DNA from: AC-69 sp046728055
GTDB taxonomy: Bacteria; Actinomycetota; UBA4738; HRBIN12
Reading direction: 5' to 3'
DNA: 14,862 bases
Assembly: GCA_046728055.1 (NCBI GenBank)
Contig: JBKPDU010000072.1
Coordinates: forward strand, 1-14,862
Shown here: piece by piece, positions 7,275-14,643 of the stretch
How positions within the stretch are numbered: the first letter of the stretch is position 1
Layout: every line of letters starts with the position of its first letter
The notes under the pieces: generated by a model
What the model was told of the DNA's origin: nothing
The model's input: only the letters and a program-made list of their open reading frames with translations
The model's database searches: none
Made by a program: the position numbers and the translations under genes

Positions 7275-7331
7275 ACTCAGGTGCCTCGACCTGTTACAAG
7301 GGGGTGGTTTTTCGCGATCGGAGGTCGCCCA

Positions 7332-8195
7332 ATGGACATGCTGAGGGAGGAGCGGGGCTTCGGCGGGGCGTGGCGAGCGGTCCGCCGGCGGGGCGGGGGT
7401 GAGCTCGCGAGATCCTCCGTGAAGCGGTTCCGGGAGGCCGACGGCACGAGTCACGTCCGGGCGCTTGCGTATCAGTCGATGTTCGTGCTGCTCTCTGGCT
7501 TCATCGGGCTGGTGGGCTTGGCCAGCGCGTTCGACCTGCCGCGGGTCCGAGGCATCGTCGAGCAAATGGCCGAAACGCTTTCTCCTGGGCCGTCCGCCCG
7601 GCTGTTGCGAGAGGCGGGACGTCAGGGCGCCAAGGGCGGGACGACCGCGATGCTCCTTGGGCTGCTGGCCGCGTTGTTAGCTGGCACGTTGGCGATGGCG
7701 CAGGTCGAGCGCTCCGCCAACCGGCTCGCCGGCGGGTCCGAGGATCGACCACCTGCCAGGCGCTACGGCGTCGCGTTCGTGCTCGCTCTGTCCGCGGGGG
7801 TGCTTCTGGCGGCCGGGGGGCTCGCGCTGGCCGGCGGCCGGGCGATCTCCGAAGGCCTCGGCTGGGAGGGTACGGCACTCACGGTCTGGACCGTCACGCG
7901 GTGGCCCCTGGGGGTTGCGGTGGCGGCTGTCGGCATCTACCTCCTGTTCCGAACGGCGCCGCGAGAGCGCATCGGCTCTCCCGCGGCGCTCGCCGCGGGA
8001 GCGGCGGCGGCGGTCGTACTGTGGTTCATGTTCAGTCTCGCCCTCGGTCTGTACTTCTCGCTGAGCAGCGACGCTGCATACGGGCCGTTGCTCTCGGTCA
8101 TCGCGCTCCTGCTGTGGTCCTCCCTCTCGTCGCTCGCCCTGCACATGGGGCTCGCGGTCACGGCCGAGCTGGCGATCAGGGAGTCGCGATCGTAA
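7332..8195 (+). CDS. YihY/BrkB (UPF0761) family membrane protein, 287 aa
   Basis: I chose the ATG at 7332 because GGAGGT lies 8 nt upstream; the open frame further upstream is arginine-rich noise. The N-terminal region (about residues 1-35) is basic. It is followed by READGTSHVRALAYQSMFVL, the typical entry to the first helix of the family (DNxxxRAAALAYxTLF). About six membrane segments follow: around 43-65, 100-118, 140-160, 175-200, 215-240 and 250-275, with the family-like stretch YGPLLSVIALLLWSSLSSLA near the end. These proteins were once called ribonuclease BN, but that activity belongs to another enzyme. Their role in the inner membrane is not settled. No neighbour hints at a partner. 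Confidence 0.85.
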   Translation: MDMLREERGFGGAWRAVRRRGGGELARSSVKRFREADGTSHVRALAYQSMFVLLSGFIGLVGLASAFDLPRVRGIVEQMAETLSPGPSARLLREAGRQGAKGGTTAMLLGLLAALLAGTLAMAQVERSANRLAGGSEDRPPARRYGVAFVLALSAGVLLAAGGLALAGGRAISEGLGWEGTALTVWTVTRWPLGVAVAAVGIYLLFRTAPRERIGSPAALAAGAAAAVVLWFMFSLALGLYFSLSSDAAYGPLLSVIALLLWSSLSSLALHMGLAVTAELAIRESRS

Positions 8196-8640
8196 GGCCT
8201 CGTGCGGCCGACCCGGAAACCGAGCCTGGGCCGAGCGCGTCGAGCACTCTGTAGCAATACGCATGTCCCGACGCGCAGCGTCGTGGCCGGCGCAAGTTGC
8301 TGCCGCCAGCGCGTCGGCCCTCCGTCCGCCGCCGACATCAAGACGCCCCCATGAGCGCGTCGACGACGTCCACGAGCCTACCCGGGCCGCCAATGGTCTT
8401 GACCCGCTTTCGTGGACACGTCGACTCCACGGAACCGGGGGAACATCAGTGAACCACTTGGCGATCGTCGTTTCTTGCTCCACCTCCCTTTGGTCAACCG
8501 GAGGCCGTTCAGTGGCTTTGAGGCGCCCGCACTGCTAGCGACGGTCCAGATCCGACCCGACTGCGAAGACCCAGCGATCACCCTTGGCCACCCCTCCTCC
8601 GAATCCCCCCACCTTCTAGCACCGGGCGCTACCCGCTGAC
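8196..8640. other. Intergenic stretch without a recognised gene
   Basis: No plausible coding frame. A hairpin CGTGGA (8411-8416) with TCCACG (8426-8431) lies near the middle. The stretch around 8398-8420 (TTGACCCGCTTTCGTGGACA) looks like ends of some IS3-type elements, but no partner repeat or transposase is nearby. Confidence 0.3.
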
Positions 8641-9003
8641 CGGATCCGAACCTCCCCGGCCCACTCTCACTCCCCGACCACACCCCACGGCGTACACGAC
8701 CACCTGACCTGATCCGACCCGACCTGACTCCCTCCCCCCTCTCGCCGGAGCCCGACCCCGACCCGAGCCCCAGCCAGAGCCGGTGCCCCCCGACACGCCA
8801 CGGACTCGACCCCGTGCCGGAGTTGCTGGGTCCCCACCGCCGAGCCCAAGCCCCACGCCGAGAGCCAGGACCCCCAGGACACTGTCGGCACCGTCGGCAC
8901 GCCCACCGGCGAGGAGGAGGGCGGACACAAGGAGAGGGCGGGCGACACGACACGGACGAGGGGGCGCGCACGGGGGACCCACTCCGGTCCCCGTTTGACT
9001 TAA
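8641..9003 (+). pseudogene. Frame-broken proline-rich coding remnant (tentative)
   Basis: The stretch is strongly C-rich on the plus strand and then G-rich. Short protein-like pieces lie in different frames: LSPEPDPDPSPS near 8740-8775, then PTAEPKPHAESQDPQDTVG, then TVGTPTGEEEGGHKERAGDT, ending at TAA 9001-9003. Together they resemble the proline-rich linker and acidic tail of an exported or regulatory actinobacterial protein that has picked up several indels. No start or folded domain remains. It could instead be low-complexity noncoding DNA. Confidence 0.25.
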
Positions 9004-9138
9004 GCGCATTGGCACAAACAATCGACATCTGGGCTGGTTCGCTGGCCTCATGGGACGCAAGTCGGGCCGTCTATTCCGGCGCCCGATTCGCCCCGAGGCC
9101 AGCGGTCCGCTTGGTCAGGTCCCCTCCGGGCCGGGCCT

Positions 9139-9265
9139 GGAGCCTCCATTATGGGTGGCAGTTCGGATTTCGGCCCACCCGAGCCATCGCGGTCAGGTAT
9201 CGAGGCTCACGTGGCCGATTAGACCATGGAGCTGGGCGACCAGATTCTGCCAGGAGTTTGAATAG
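9139..9265 (+). ncRNA. Orphan bridge-RNA-like segment
   Basis: Aligns along its whole length with 3720-3848, including identical GGAGCCTCCA at the start and GAATAG at the end. Helices: GGGTGG (9153-9158) with CCACCC (9175-9180); GGTC (9191-9194) with GACC (9222-9225); GAGCT (9229-9233) with AGTTT (9255-9259). Pairing is kept although the bases differ from the element 2 copy, while the loop of the middle hairpin has diverged most, as expected of a target-specific guide. Whether it is transcribed is unknown. Confidence 0.55.
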
Positions 9266-9293
9266 CGTCCCCTTGGGTCCACCTGTGTGTGTG
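9265..9293. repeat. 29-nt repeat, copy 2
   Basis: Matches 5267-5295 at 26 of 29 positions. It is joined directly to the 3' end of the orphan bridge-RNA-like segment. Confidence 0.65.
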
Positions 9294-9664
9294 TCGGGAC
9301 ATCGCTGAAGGTGTCCCGGCCATAGTTCCACGTTAGGGGTGCCGCAGGGGCTGATGGCTCCGGTTGGGATGGAGGATCGGCTCCACGCCGCTCTCCTGCT
9401 CGGTCTCGATCGGCACCGAAAGACCGGCCTCGAGGTGTCGTCGGCTGTTCGACACCGTGATGTGCGTCTCGTCGTGATCTCGTCGATCGCTTCGCTGATT
9501 GGTCAACCTAGCTGTTGTGTTGACGGCTTCCCCGCCCCCGGGGGATGCTCTGGTTCCGGTGTCCCGCGTGCTTCCTCAACCCCCCGGTGCGGGAGGTCTC
9601 CGGGTTGCGCACGCTCGAATTACCGCCCCGGAAGAATGGCGTCCAACGCAAGGGAGGGGGTTCC
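9294..9664. other. Upstream region of the exported 663-aa protein gene
   Basis: No gene recognised. A TTGACG at 9522-9527 could be a -35 box, but no good -10 box stands at the right distance. A C/G-rich inverted stretch (CCCCCGGGGG) follows near 9536-9545. Confidence 0.3.
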
Positions 9665-11656
9665 GTGAAACATCGGAAGGCATCCGTATCGGCTCTGGTC
9701 TCCGTGGTCCTGCTCGGCTCGGCTACGCTAGCCTCCGTCGCGGTGGCGGCGTCCAAGTCGACCACCCAGGACATCCAACGCGTTCATCGCAGCGGCACGA
9801 CGAGGATCGGCAAGCCGCACACGTTGCTGGAAGAGGAGTTGGCGGCGGCGTCCGGGAAGCGAGTCATCCGCTTCGCCGTGCGGAGCTACCTCAAGCATCA
9901 GAAGTCCGTGGACCGCAGCCTGTCGCCGGCCTCGAACGTCGGCGCGGAGGCTCCCGTCGCAACCGGTGCTCCGGTTGTCGCGGCAGCCTCGGTGAACACG
10001 AGCTTCGACGGGCTTACGCATCGGGACCAGCGGCTGGCCAACGGCGGGAACCAGTTCTCGCTGGAGCCGCCGGACCAGGGGCTCTGCGTGGGGAACGGCT
10101 TCGTCATGGAGACCGTCAACACCGTGATGAACGTCTACAACACCAGTGGCTCGTCGCTGCTCGGGGTGACCGACCTCAACACCTTCTACGGGTTCCCAGC
10201 TCAGTTCAACCGAACCACGTTCGAGCAGGGGCCGTTCCTCGCCGACCCGAACTGCCTGTACGACGCAGAGGTGAACCGCTGGTTCCACACGATACTCGCT
10301 CTCGAGGTGGATCCCATCTCCGGCGAGTTCCTCGGGCCCAACGACATCGCCCTCGCCGTGAGCGAGACGGGGGATCCCACCGGTGAGTGGGCCATCTACA
10401 AGATCCCGGCACAGAACGACGGCACGGAGGGCACGCCGAATCACCACTGCAGCCAGGGGCCGTGCATCGGTGACTTCCCGCAGCTCGGCGCGGATGCGAA
10501 CGGGATCTACATCACCACGAACGAGTACTCGCTGTTCGGCCCGGAGTTCACGAGCGCCCAGGTCTACGCCATCTCGAAGAGCGCGCTGGCCGGAACGCCG
10601 GACACGATCGATGTCGTGCACATGGACACTCTCGGTGACGACGCCGGACTTCCGGGGTTCACCCTGTGGCCCGCGAAGTCTCCGGGGACGACGGAGTTCG
10701 AAGTGTCCGCGAACGGGACGGAGTACTTCCTCAGCTCCAACGCAGCCGAGGAGGTCGGGGACGAGACGGGATCGAGCAACACCGTGGTCCTGTGGGCGCT
10801 GACCAACACCGAGTCCCTGGACGCCGGCCCGCCGGTACTCACGATGTTCGACACGCGGTTGACGGTGCAGCAGCCGTATGGAACGCCACCGCTGTCCGAC
10901 CAGAAGCCAGGGGACTTCCCACTCGGCCAATGCATCAACGACACCACGTTGAAGTCGGCGTTCTGGAACGGTCGTGGCTGCTGGAGACTGTTCTTCCTAC
11001 CCCAGGACCAACCCGCTCACGACGAGGTGGAGTCGAGCCTGGACAGCAGCGATACCCGCGTGTTGACGACCTTCTTCTCGGGAGGGCTCCTCTACGGAGC
11101 GCTCGGGACGGCGGTGGAAGTCGGCGATGAGATCAAGGCGGGGATCGCCTGGTACGTCATCGAGCCGACCGCTGCGTTTCCCTCCGGAGTCAGCGGGACG
11201 ATAGAGGCGCAGGGGTTCCTCGCGGTCGTGAACAACAACGTCACCTATCCAACCATCGCGGTCACAGCGCCGACAACGACGGACGAGGGGAAGGGGATCA
11301 TGGCCTTCTCCCTCATGGGTGAGGACCACTACCCGAGCGCCGCCTTCGCCACGATCGACGTCTCGACCGAGGACGTCGTCGGGGACGTCCAGGTGATCCG
11401 TGAGGGCTTGGGACCGCATGACGGATTCACCGGGTACAAGGCGTTCGTCGGGGACCCGCCCAGGACCCGCTGGGGCGACTACGGGGCAGCGGTGGTCGAC
11501 GGCACCAACATCTGGGTGGGGTCGGAGTACATCGGGCAGACCTGCACCCTGGCCCAGTTCTTGACCAACACGCCCGCCTCGCCATTGGGCAGCTGCAACA
11601 TGACCAGGACGTCGCTCGGGAACTGGTTCACGCGCGTCAGCCAGATCACCCCGTAG
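9665..11656 (+). CDS. Exported protein of unknown function, beta-propeller-like, 663 aa
   Basis: I chose the GTG at 9665 because GGGAGGGGG precedes it and it opens a textbook signal peptide: basic KHRK, hydrophobic core SALVSVVLLGSATLASVAV, cleavage near AVA-AS at residue 29. The mature part has about 100 residues of linker, then repeated strand-rich blocks, for example SLEPPDQGLCVGNGFVMETV, DIALAVSETGDPTGEWAIYK, FPQLGADANGIYITTNEY and RTRWGDYGAAVVDGTNIW. These resemble blades of sialidase- or propeller-type extracellular proteins, and the RWGDY block is familiar from uncharacterised secreted bacterial proteins. Eight cysteines, an even number, suggest disulphides. I see no catalytic motif and no cell-wall anchor. 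The gene stands alone and ends in a strong terminator. Confidence 0.8.
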   Translation: MKHRKASVSALVSVVLLGSATLASVAVAASKSTTQDIQRVHRSGTTRIGKPHTLLEEELAAASGKRVIRFAVRSYLKHQKSVDRSLSPASNVGAEAPVATGAPVVAAASVNTSFDGLTHRDQRLANGGNQFSLEPPDQGLCVGNGFVMETVNTVMNVYNTSGSSLLGVTDLNTFYGFPAQFNRTTFEQGPFLADPNCLYDAEVNRWFHTILALEVDPISGEFLGPNDIALAVSETGDPTGEWAIYKIPAQNDGTEGTPNHHCSQGPCIGDFPQLGADANGIYITTNEYSLFGPEFTSAQVYAISKSALAGTPDTIDVVHMDTLGDDAGLPGFTLWPAKSPGTTEFEVSANGTEYFLSSNAAEEVGDETGSSNTVVLWALTNTESLDAGPPVLTMFDTRLTVQQPYGTPPLSDQKPGDFPLGQCINDTTLKSAFWNGRGCWRLFFLPQDQPAHDEVESSLDSSDTRVLTTFFSGGLLYGALGTAVEVGDEIKAGIAWYVIEPTAAFPSGVSGTIEAQGFLAVVNNNVTYPTIAVTAPTTTDEGKGIMAFSLMGEDHYPSAAFATIDVSTEDVVGDVQVIREGLGPHDGFTGYKAFVGDPPRTRWGDYGAAVVDGTNIWVGSEYIGQTCTLAQFLTNTPASPLGSCNMTRTSLGNWFTRVSQITP

Positions 11657-11686
11657 CGGCTGGAAGATCACACGACTCGAAGTCGA

Positions 11687-11713
11687 GGGGGCCGGTCCCA
11701 AGGACCGGCCCCC
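11687..11713 (+). terminator. Strong terminator hairpin
   Basis: A perfect 12-bp stem, GGGGGCCGGTCC (11687-11698) with GGACCGGCCCCC (11702-11713), closes on a 3-nt loop 30 nt after the stop of the exported-protein gene. No U-tract follows, which is common in high-GC actinobacteria. A smaller hairpin (CGACT/AGTCG) lies just before it. Confidence 0.85.
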
Positions 11714-11871
11714 CGACACACAGGACTGCATTCTCAATCCCGTCCACTCGCGATGAGCCACACGGCCTCAGGCTCAACCTCGAGCGGATCGGCCGGAGGA
11801 CCCGCGTGCAGGGAAACGGGGGGCTCCGACGGGCAGTGCGGGTCTACGGGTACGCGCGGCGGGAATGCTGC

Positions 11872-12072
11872 CTAGCGGGAGGCGTCGGTTCGTGGTTGCC
11901 GGGGCTTGAACTCGTCGCACGTGTCGTCCGGATGGATCACGCCGCGGACGTACCGACACCCGCCAATCGCAAGACGGGGGAACATGAACTTGCATTCACG
12001 GCAGCTGAACATTGGGTTGTCGGCCCGCCGGTAGTTGGCGGCCGACTTCGAGAGTCCTTGGATCGCCGGCAT
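11872..12072 (-). CDS. Small four-cysteine HiPIP-like protein, 66 aa
   Basis: The ATG at 12072 has AAGGGGG about 9 nt upstream. The sequence contains AANYRRADNP, then SCRECKFMFPRLAIGGCRY, and ends VIHPDDTCDEFKPR. The four cysteines are spaced C-x2-C-x9-C-x13-C. That spacing, with a glycine before and an aromatic residue after the last pair, resembles high-potential iron-sulphur proteins, which hold a 4Fe-4S cluster and carry electrons. There is no visible signal peptide, unlike most periplasmic HiPIPs, so it may be cytoplasmic or bind zinc instead. It is transcribed away from the NmrA-like gene, with about 200 nt between their starts. Assignment is from cysteine spacing only. Confidence 0.6.
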   Translation of the reverse strand: MPAIQGLSKSAANYRRADNPMFSCRECKFMFPRLAIGGCRYVRGVIHPDDTCDEFKPRQPRTDASR

Positions 12073-12275
12073 GCTCCGGCCCCCTTCCCATCCCCGCGGG
12101 ACTCGCCGATCCTACGGTCTCGGCGGGCAGAGAGCCAGCCAACGGAAGACCAGTACCTGCCGGCGACCGGATTAGCAGTAGATTCAATGAGGTTGGGTGT
12201 CCAGTCGGAGAAGGGCAACCAGGAGGACGTTGGAAGGGACTTCACCACCGATTCGCTCAGGCCGGAAGGATCGTG

Positions 12276-13217
12276 ATGCTGCAGGTCGCCATGGTGACGG
12301 GGGCGTTCGGCTATACGGGCAAGTACATCACTGCGCGACTCCTGGAATCCGGCGCGAACGTGAGGACCCTGACCGGTCATCCACATCGCTCGAACCCGTT
12401 CGGAGATCGAGTGGCCGTTGCAGCGTTCGAGTTCGAGGACCCACGGAAGCTCGCCGGGCACATGCGGGGGGCAACCACCCTCTACAACACGTACTGGATC
12501 CGGTTCCCGCGTGGAGACTTCACGTTCGAGCGGGCCGTTGCCAACAGCGAGATCCTCATCCAGGCCGCCCGCGATGCGGGGGTGCAGCGGATCGTGCACG
12601 TGAGCATCACGAATCCCACAACGGACTCGCCATTGCCCTACTTTCGAGGCAAGGCACGGGTCGAGGAGATGATCCGTGATTCGGGTCTCGATTTCTCAAT
12701 CGTGCGACCGACGGTGGTCTTCGGCAGGGAAGACATCCTCATCAACAACATCGCCTACATCCTTCGCCGGGTACCGGTTTTCGGGATCCCCGGCTCGGGC
12801 TCGTATCGCGTGAGGCCCGTCTCCGTGGAGGACGTGGCCGACATCTGCGTCCGATTCGGAAGTAGCGAAACGAACGAGGTCATCGACGCAGTGGGTCCCG
12901 AGACGTTCACGTTCGAAGAGCTCGTTCGGCTGATCGCGCGAACCTTTGGAAGCCGCAATCTGTTCGTGCATGTTCCGCCGGCAGTGGCCCTGGCGGCGGC
13001 CGACATCATCGGCCGGGTCGTTGGCGATGTCGTGGTGACCGGAGACGAGCTGAAGGGCCTCATGGCCGAGCTGGTTACGACGGACGGCCCTTCCACAGGC
13101 ACGAGGCGCCTGAGCGAGTGGTTGGCCCAGAACGCGGCCACTGTCGGAACGAAGTACGCCTCCGAGGTCGGCCGACACTACAGCTCCTCGCCCTCGTCGA
13201 CAGCGCACGTGGGGTGA
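12276..13217 (+). CDS. NmrA-like NAD(P)-binding atypical short-chain reductase, 313 aa
   Basis: I chose the ATG at 12276, with GGAAGG 6 nt upstream; the frame is open for 88 further codons upstream but that part is not protein-like. The Rossmann nucleotide-binding motif VTGAFGYTGKYITARLLESG starts at residue 7. Further family features are RIVHVSITNPTTDSPLPYF followed by RGKARVEEMI, where the classical Tyr-x3-Lys active site is altered, and DFSIVRPTVVFGRED. The second half (VRPVSVEDVADICVRFGSS, TFTFEELVRLIARTFG) matches NmrA or NDUFA9-type epimerase-like proteins. Such proteins bind NAD(P) and act as reductases or redox sensors; the substrate cannot be read from the sequence. It is convergent with the protease gene, 40 nt away. 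Confidence 0.88.
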   Translation: MLQVAMVTGAFGYTGKYITARLLESGANVRTLTGHPHRSNPFGDRVAVAAFEFEDPRKLAGHMRGATTLYNTYWIRFPRGDFTFERAVANSEILIQAARDAGVQRIVHVSITNPTTDSPLPYFRGKARVEEMIRDSGLDFSIVRPTVVFGREDILINNIAYILRRVPVFGIPGSGSYRVRPVSVEDVADICVRFGSSETNEVIDAVGPETFTFEELVRLIARTFGSRNLFVHVPPAVALAAADIIGRVVGDVVVTGDELKGLMAELVTTDGPSTGTRRLSEWLAQNAATVGTKYASEVGRHYSSSPSSTAHVG

Positions 13218-13219
13218 TG

Positions 13220-13234
13220 CGCCCACGGTGGGCG
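13220..13234. terminator. Possible two-way terminator between convergent genes
   Basis: CGCCCA (13220-13225) pairs with TGGGCG (13229-13234) around a 3-nt loop in the 40-nt gap between the ends of the NmrA-like and protease genes. The stem is short and has no T-tract, so this rests mainly on position. Confidence 0.4.
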
Positions 13235-13257
13235 GTTCGGAACGGATCGTGCTCAGG

Positions 13258-14115
13258 CTATGGCAGCGTCACGAAATCATCCAAGAACTCCCGGACCGGG
13301 AGCGTGTCGAGTCGCTGATTCTGACTCAGGCTCCGACACACCGGATCGCCCGAGGTCGTGACCGCGACGGCCAAGTTGGACAGGGTCCCGGGGATCTCCT
13401 CGAAGAACTTGGGGGATCCGGAGTCCCCGGCACAGGATCCACCCAGCCCCGTGGCCGCGGTGTTCTCCTGCAGGAAGAGATGGAACCTGGTCAGAGTGTT
13501 GAAGGGTGACGTCGACATCCGCCGCAGTCCATCGAACCCGATGATCGCCTGTGGGCTCAGCAGGCTCCGGTCAACGGAGTTCAGGCCGTACCCGACGTTC
13601 ACGAAGATGTGACCGCGGAGTCCGCCGCCAGCTGCTTGCTGAGATAGGAAGCCAAGCGTGGGCAGGTCGATGGGGGTGACCCCGGCAACGCCTTGCGCAA
13701 GTGCGAGAACACCGACGTCGTTGTAGCAGGTGGAGAGGTTGCAGTGGAAGTCCGGATGCTTGGAGAAGCTCGTGACTGCTAGGACGTTGGCAGGGTCGAC
13801 TGCTCCCGTCGCCTCGTCGAGCCGCAGATCCTGGTCGAATGACACCAGCACTTGATGGATCTGTTCGGGGAAGTCTTCGAGGAACGCCACGCAATGACCG
13901 GCCGTGAGGAAGTGGGCAGATGCCAAGAGGGATCCCGAGCACACCGCGATCCTCATCACGGGTGAAGGACCGTCGCCGTCAGGATCGAAGTCCACCACCA
14001 AGGCTCCGACATTCGTGTGCTGCACATCTGGAACCCCGTTGGTGATGGCGCCCGATGGTGCCGCCACAACGAGGATGATGAGGGTTCCAAGCAGTGGGGC
14101 GAGGAGACGCCGCAT
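13258..14115 (-). CDS. Exported trypsin-like serine protease (S1 family), 285 aa
   Basis: I chose the ATG at 14115, which has GGAGGG about 10 nt upstream; a GTG at 14124 would overlap that site. Residues 1-23 form a signal peptide (RRLLAPLLGTLIILVV, then APSGA). The catalytic triad is visible: His74 in TAGHC, Asp133 in YNDVGVLAL and Ser232 in SCAGDSGSP. Cys59 and Cys75 match the classic disulphide around the histidine; Cys228 and Cys260 and the pair 125/130 are likely the other two. The mature enzyme would start ITNG, equivalent to the IVGG of active trypsins, directly after the signal cleavage site, so no propeptide is apparent. It probably degrades extracellular proteins; substrate preference is unknown. 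Confidence 0.92.
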   Translation of the reverse strand: MRRLLAPLLGTLIILVVAAPSGAITNGVPDVQHTNVGALVVDFDPDGDGPSPVMRIAVCSGSLLASAHFLTAGHCVAFLEDFPEQIHQVLVSFDQDLRLDEATGAVDPANVLAVTSFSKHPDFHCNLSTCYNDVGVLALAQGVAGVTPIDLPTLGFLSQQAAGGGLRGHIFVNVGYGLNSVDRSLLSPQAIIGFDGLRRMSTSPFNTLTRFHLFLQENTAATGLGGSCAGDSGSPKFFEEIPGTLSNLAVAVTTSGDPVCRSLSQNQRLDTLPVREFLDDFVTLP

Positions 14116-14226
14116 CGATTCCACTCCCTCCGACTAGGATAGGTCGGCCCAGTTTCCCCCGGGCGACCCGCTGGTGCAACCGGGACGGGCGGAGCGAGAT
14201 CTCCCTCGGAAGCGCATCGAAGACGG

Positions 14227-14643
14227 TCATCCCGGGTCCACGACCGCGCCGCCATCGTTCGCCCGCACGGTCACGACAACATCGTTTCGGAGCGAGCGAT
14301 ACGTGACCTCGTCCACCACGACGACAGGGAACCGGATCCCGAACAGCTCGCGAACGACGATGGCGCCCAGCGCGATGATCGGATCTGGCTCCCGCATGAC
14401 GATGGCGACCGGTCCGGTGCCGGCATGGATCGACTCGACCAGCACGCTCGAGCTGGAGCTCGAACCCCGGCCCGAAGGCATCGCCAGCACGCGGCCCATC
14501 ACTATGGCCCCCACCTGCGGATGGTGCACGTCGATCACGCGTCCGGTCTCCGGGTCCACGCCGCCCCAGAAGCTCAGCGGCTCGTCGAGGACCAGCACCG
14601 GGCCTCGGGCCTCGCCGTCGACGAGTGCTCTGCCTTCACCCAT
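14227..14643 (-). CDS. Aconitase X swivel domain protein (small subunit), 138 aa
   Basis: Residues 11-34 (EARGPVLVLDEPLSFWGGVD) and the serine run in PSGRGSSSSSSVLVE (residues 56-70) are diagnostic for the AcnX swivel domain, formerly DUF126. IVMREPDPIIALGAIVV follows. The small subunit pairs with the catalytic large subunit encoded just upstream. I start at the ATG at 14643 because it overlaps the large-subunit stop in ATGGGTGA, the usual sign of translational coupling; the GTG further upstream would lie deeper in that gene. Known AcnX enzymes dehydrate cis-3-hydroxy-L-proline in bacteria or mevalonate 5-phosphate in archaea. Which reaction applies here cannot be told from this part. Confidence 0.9.
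   Translation of the reverse strand: MGEGRALVDGEARGPVLVLDEPLSFWGGVDPETGRVIDVHHPQVGAIVMGRVLAMPSGRGSSSSSSVLVESIHAGTGPVAIVMREPDPIIALGAIVVRELFGIRFPVVVVDEVTYRSLRNDVVVTVRANDGGAVVDPG

Larger units (their letters stand above)
9130..9293 (+). mobile_element. Transposase-less IS110 derivative (orphan left end plus right end)
   Basis: The bridge-RNA-like segment at 9139-9265 is followed immediately by the 29-nt repeat at 9265-9293. In element 2 the corresponding parts are separated by about 1.4 kb holding the transposase. This looks like an internal deletion that leaves only the two ends. There is no transposase sequence on either side. Boundaries are approximate. Confidence 0.45.

Noticed and set aside
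8395..8440. IS3-like end sequence
   Set aside because: Only one short stretch resembles such ends; there is no matching inverted repeat and no transposase fragment.
7677..8483. Minus-strand open frame opposite the YihY-family gene
   Set aside because: Charged, repetitive shadow composition without a start signal; the opposite strand has a clear family match.
9728..10930. Long minus-strand open frame (400 codons)
   Set aside because: Antisense shadow of the exported 663-aa protein gene, which has a signal peptide, start site and terminator.
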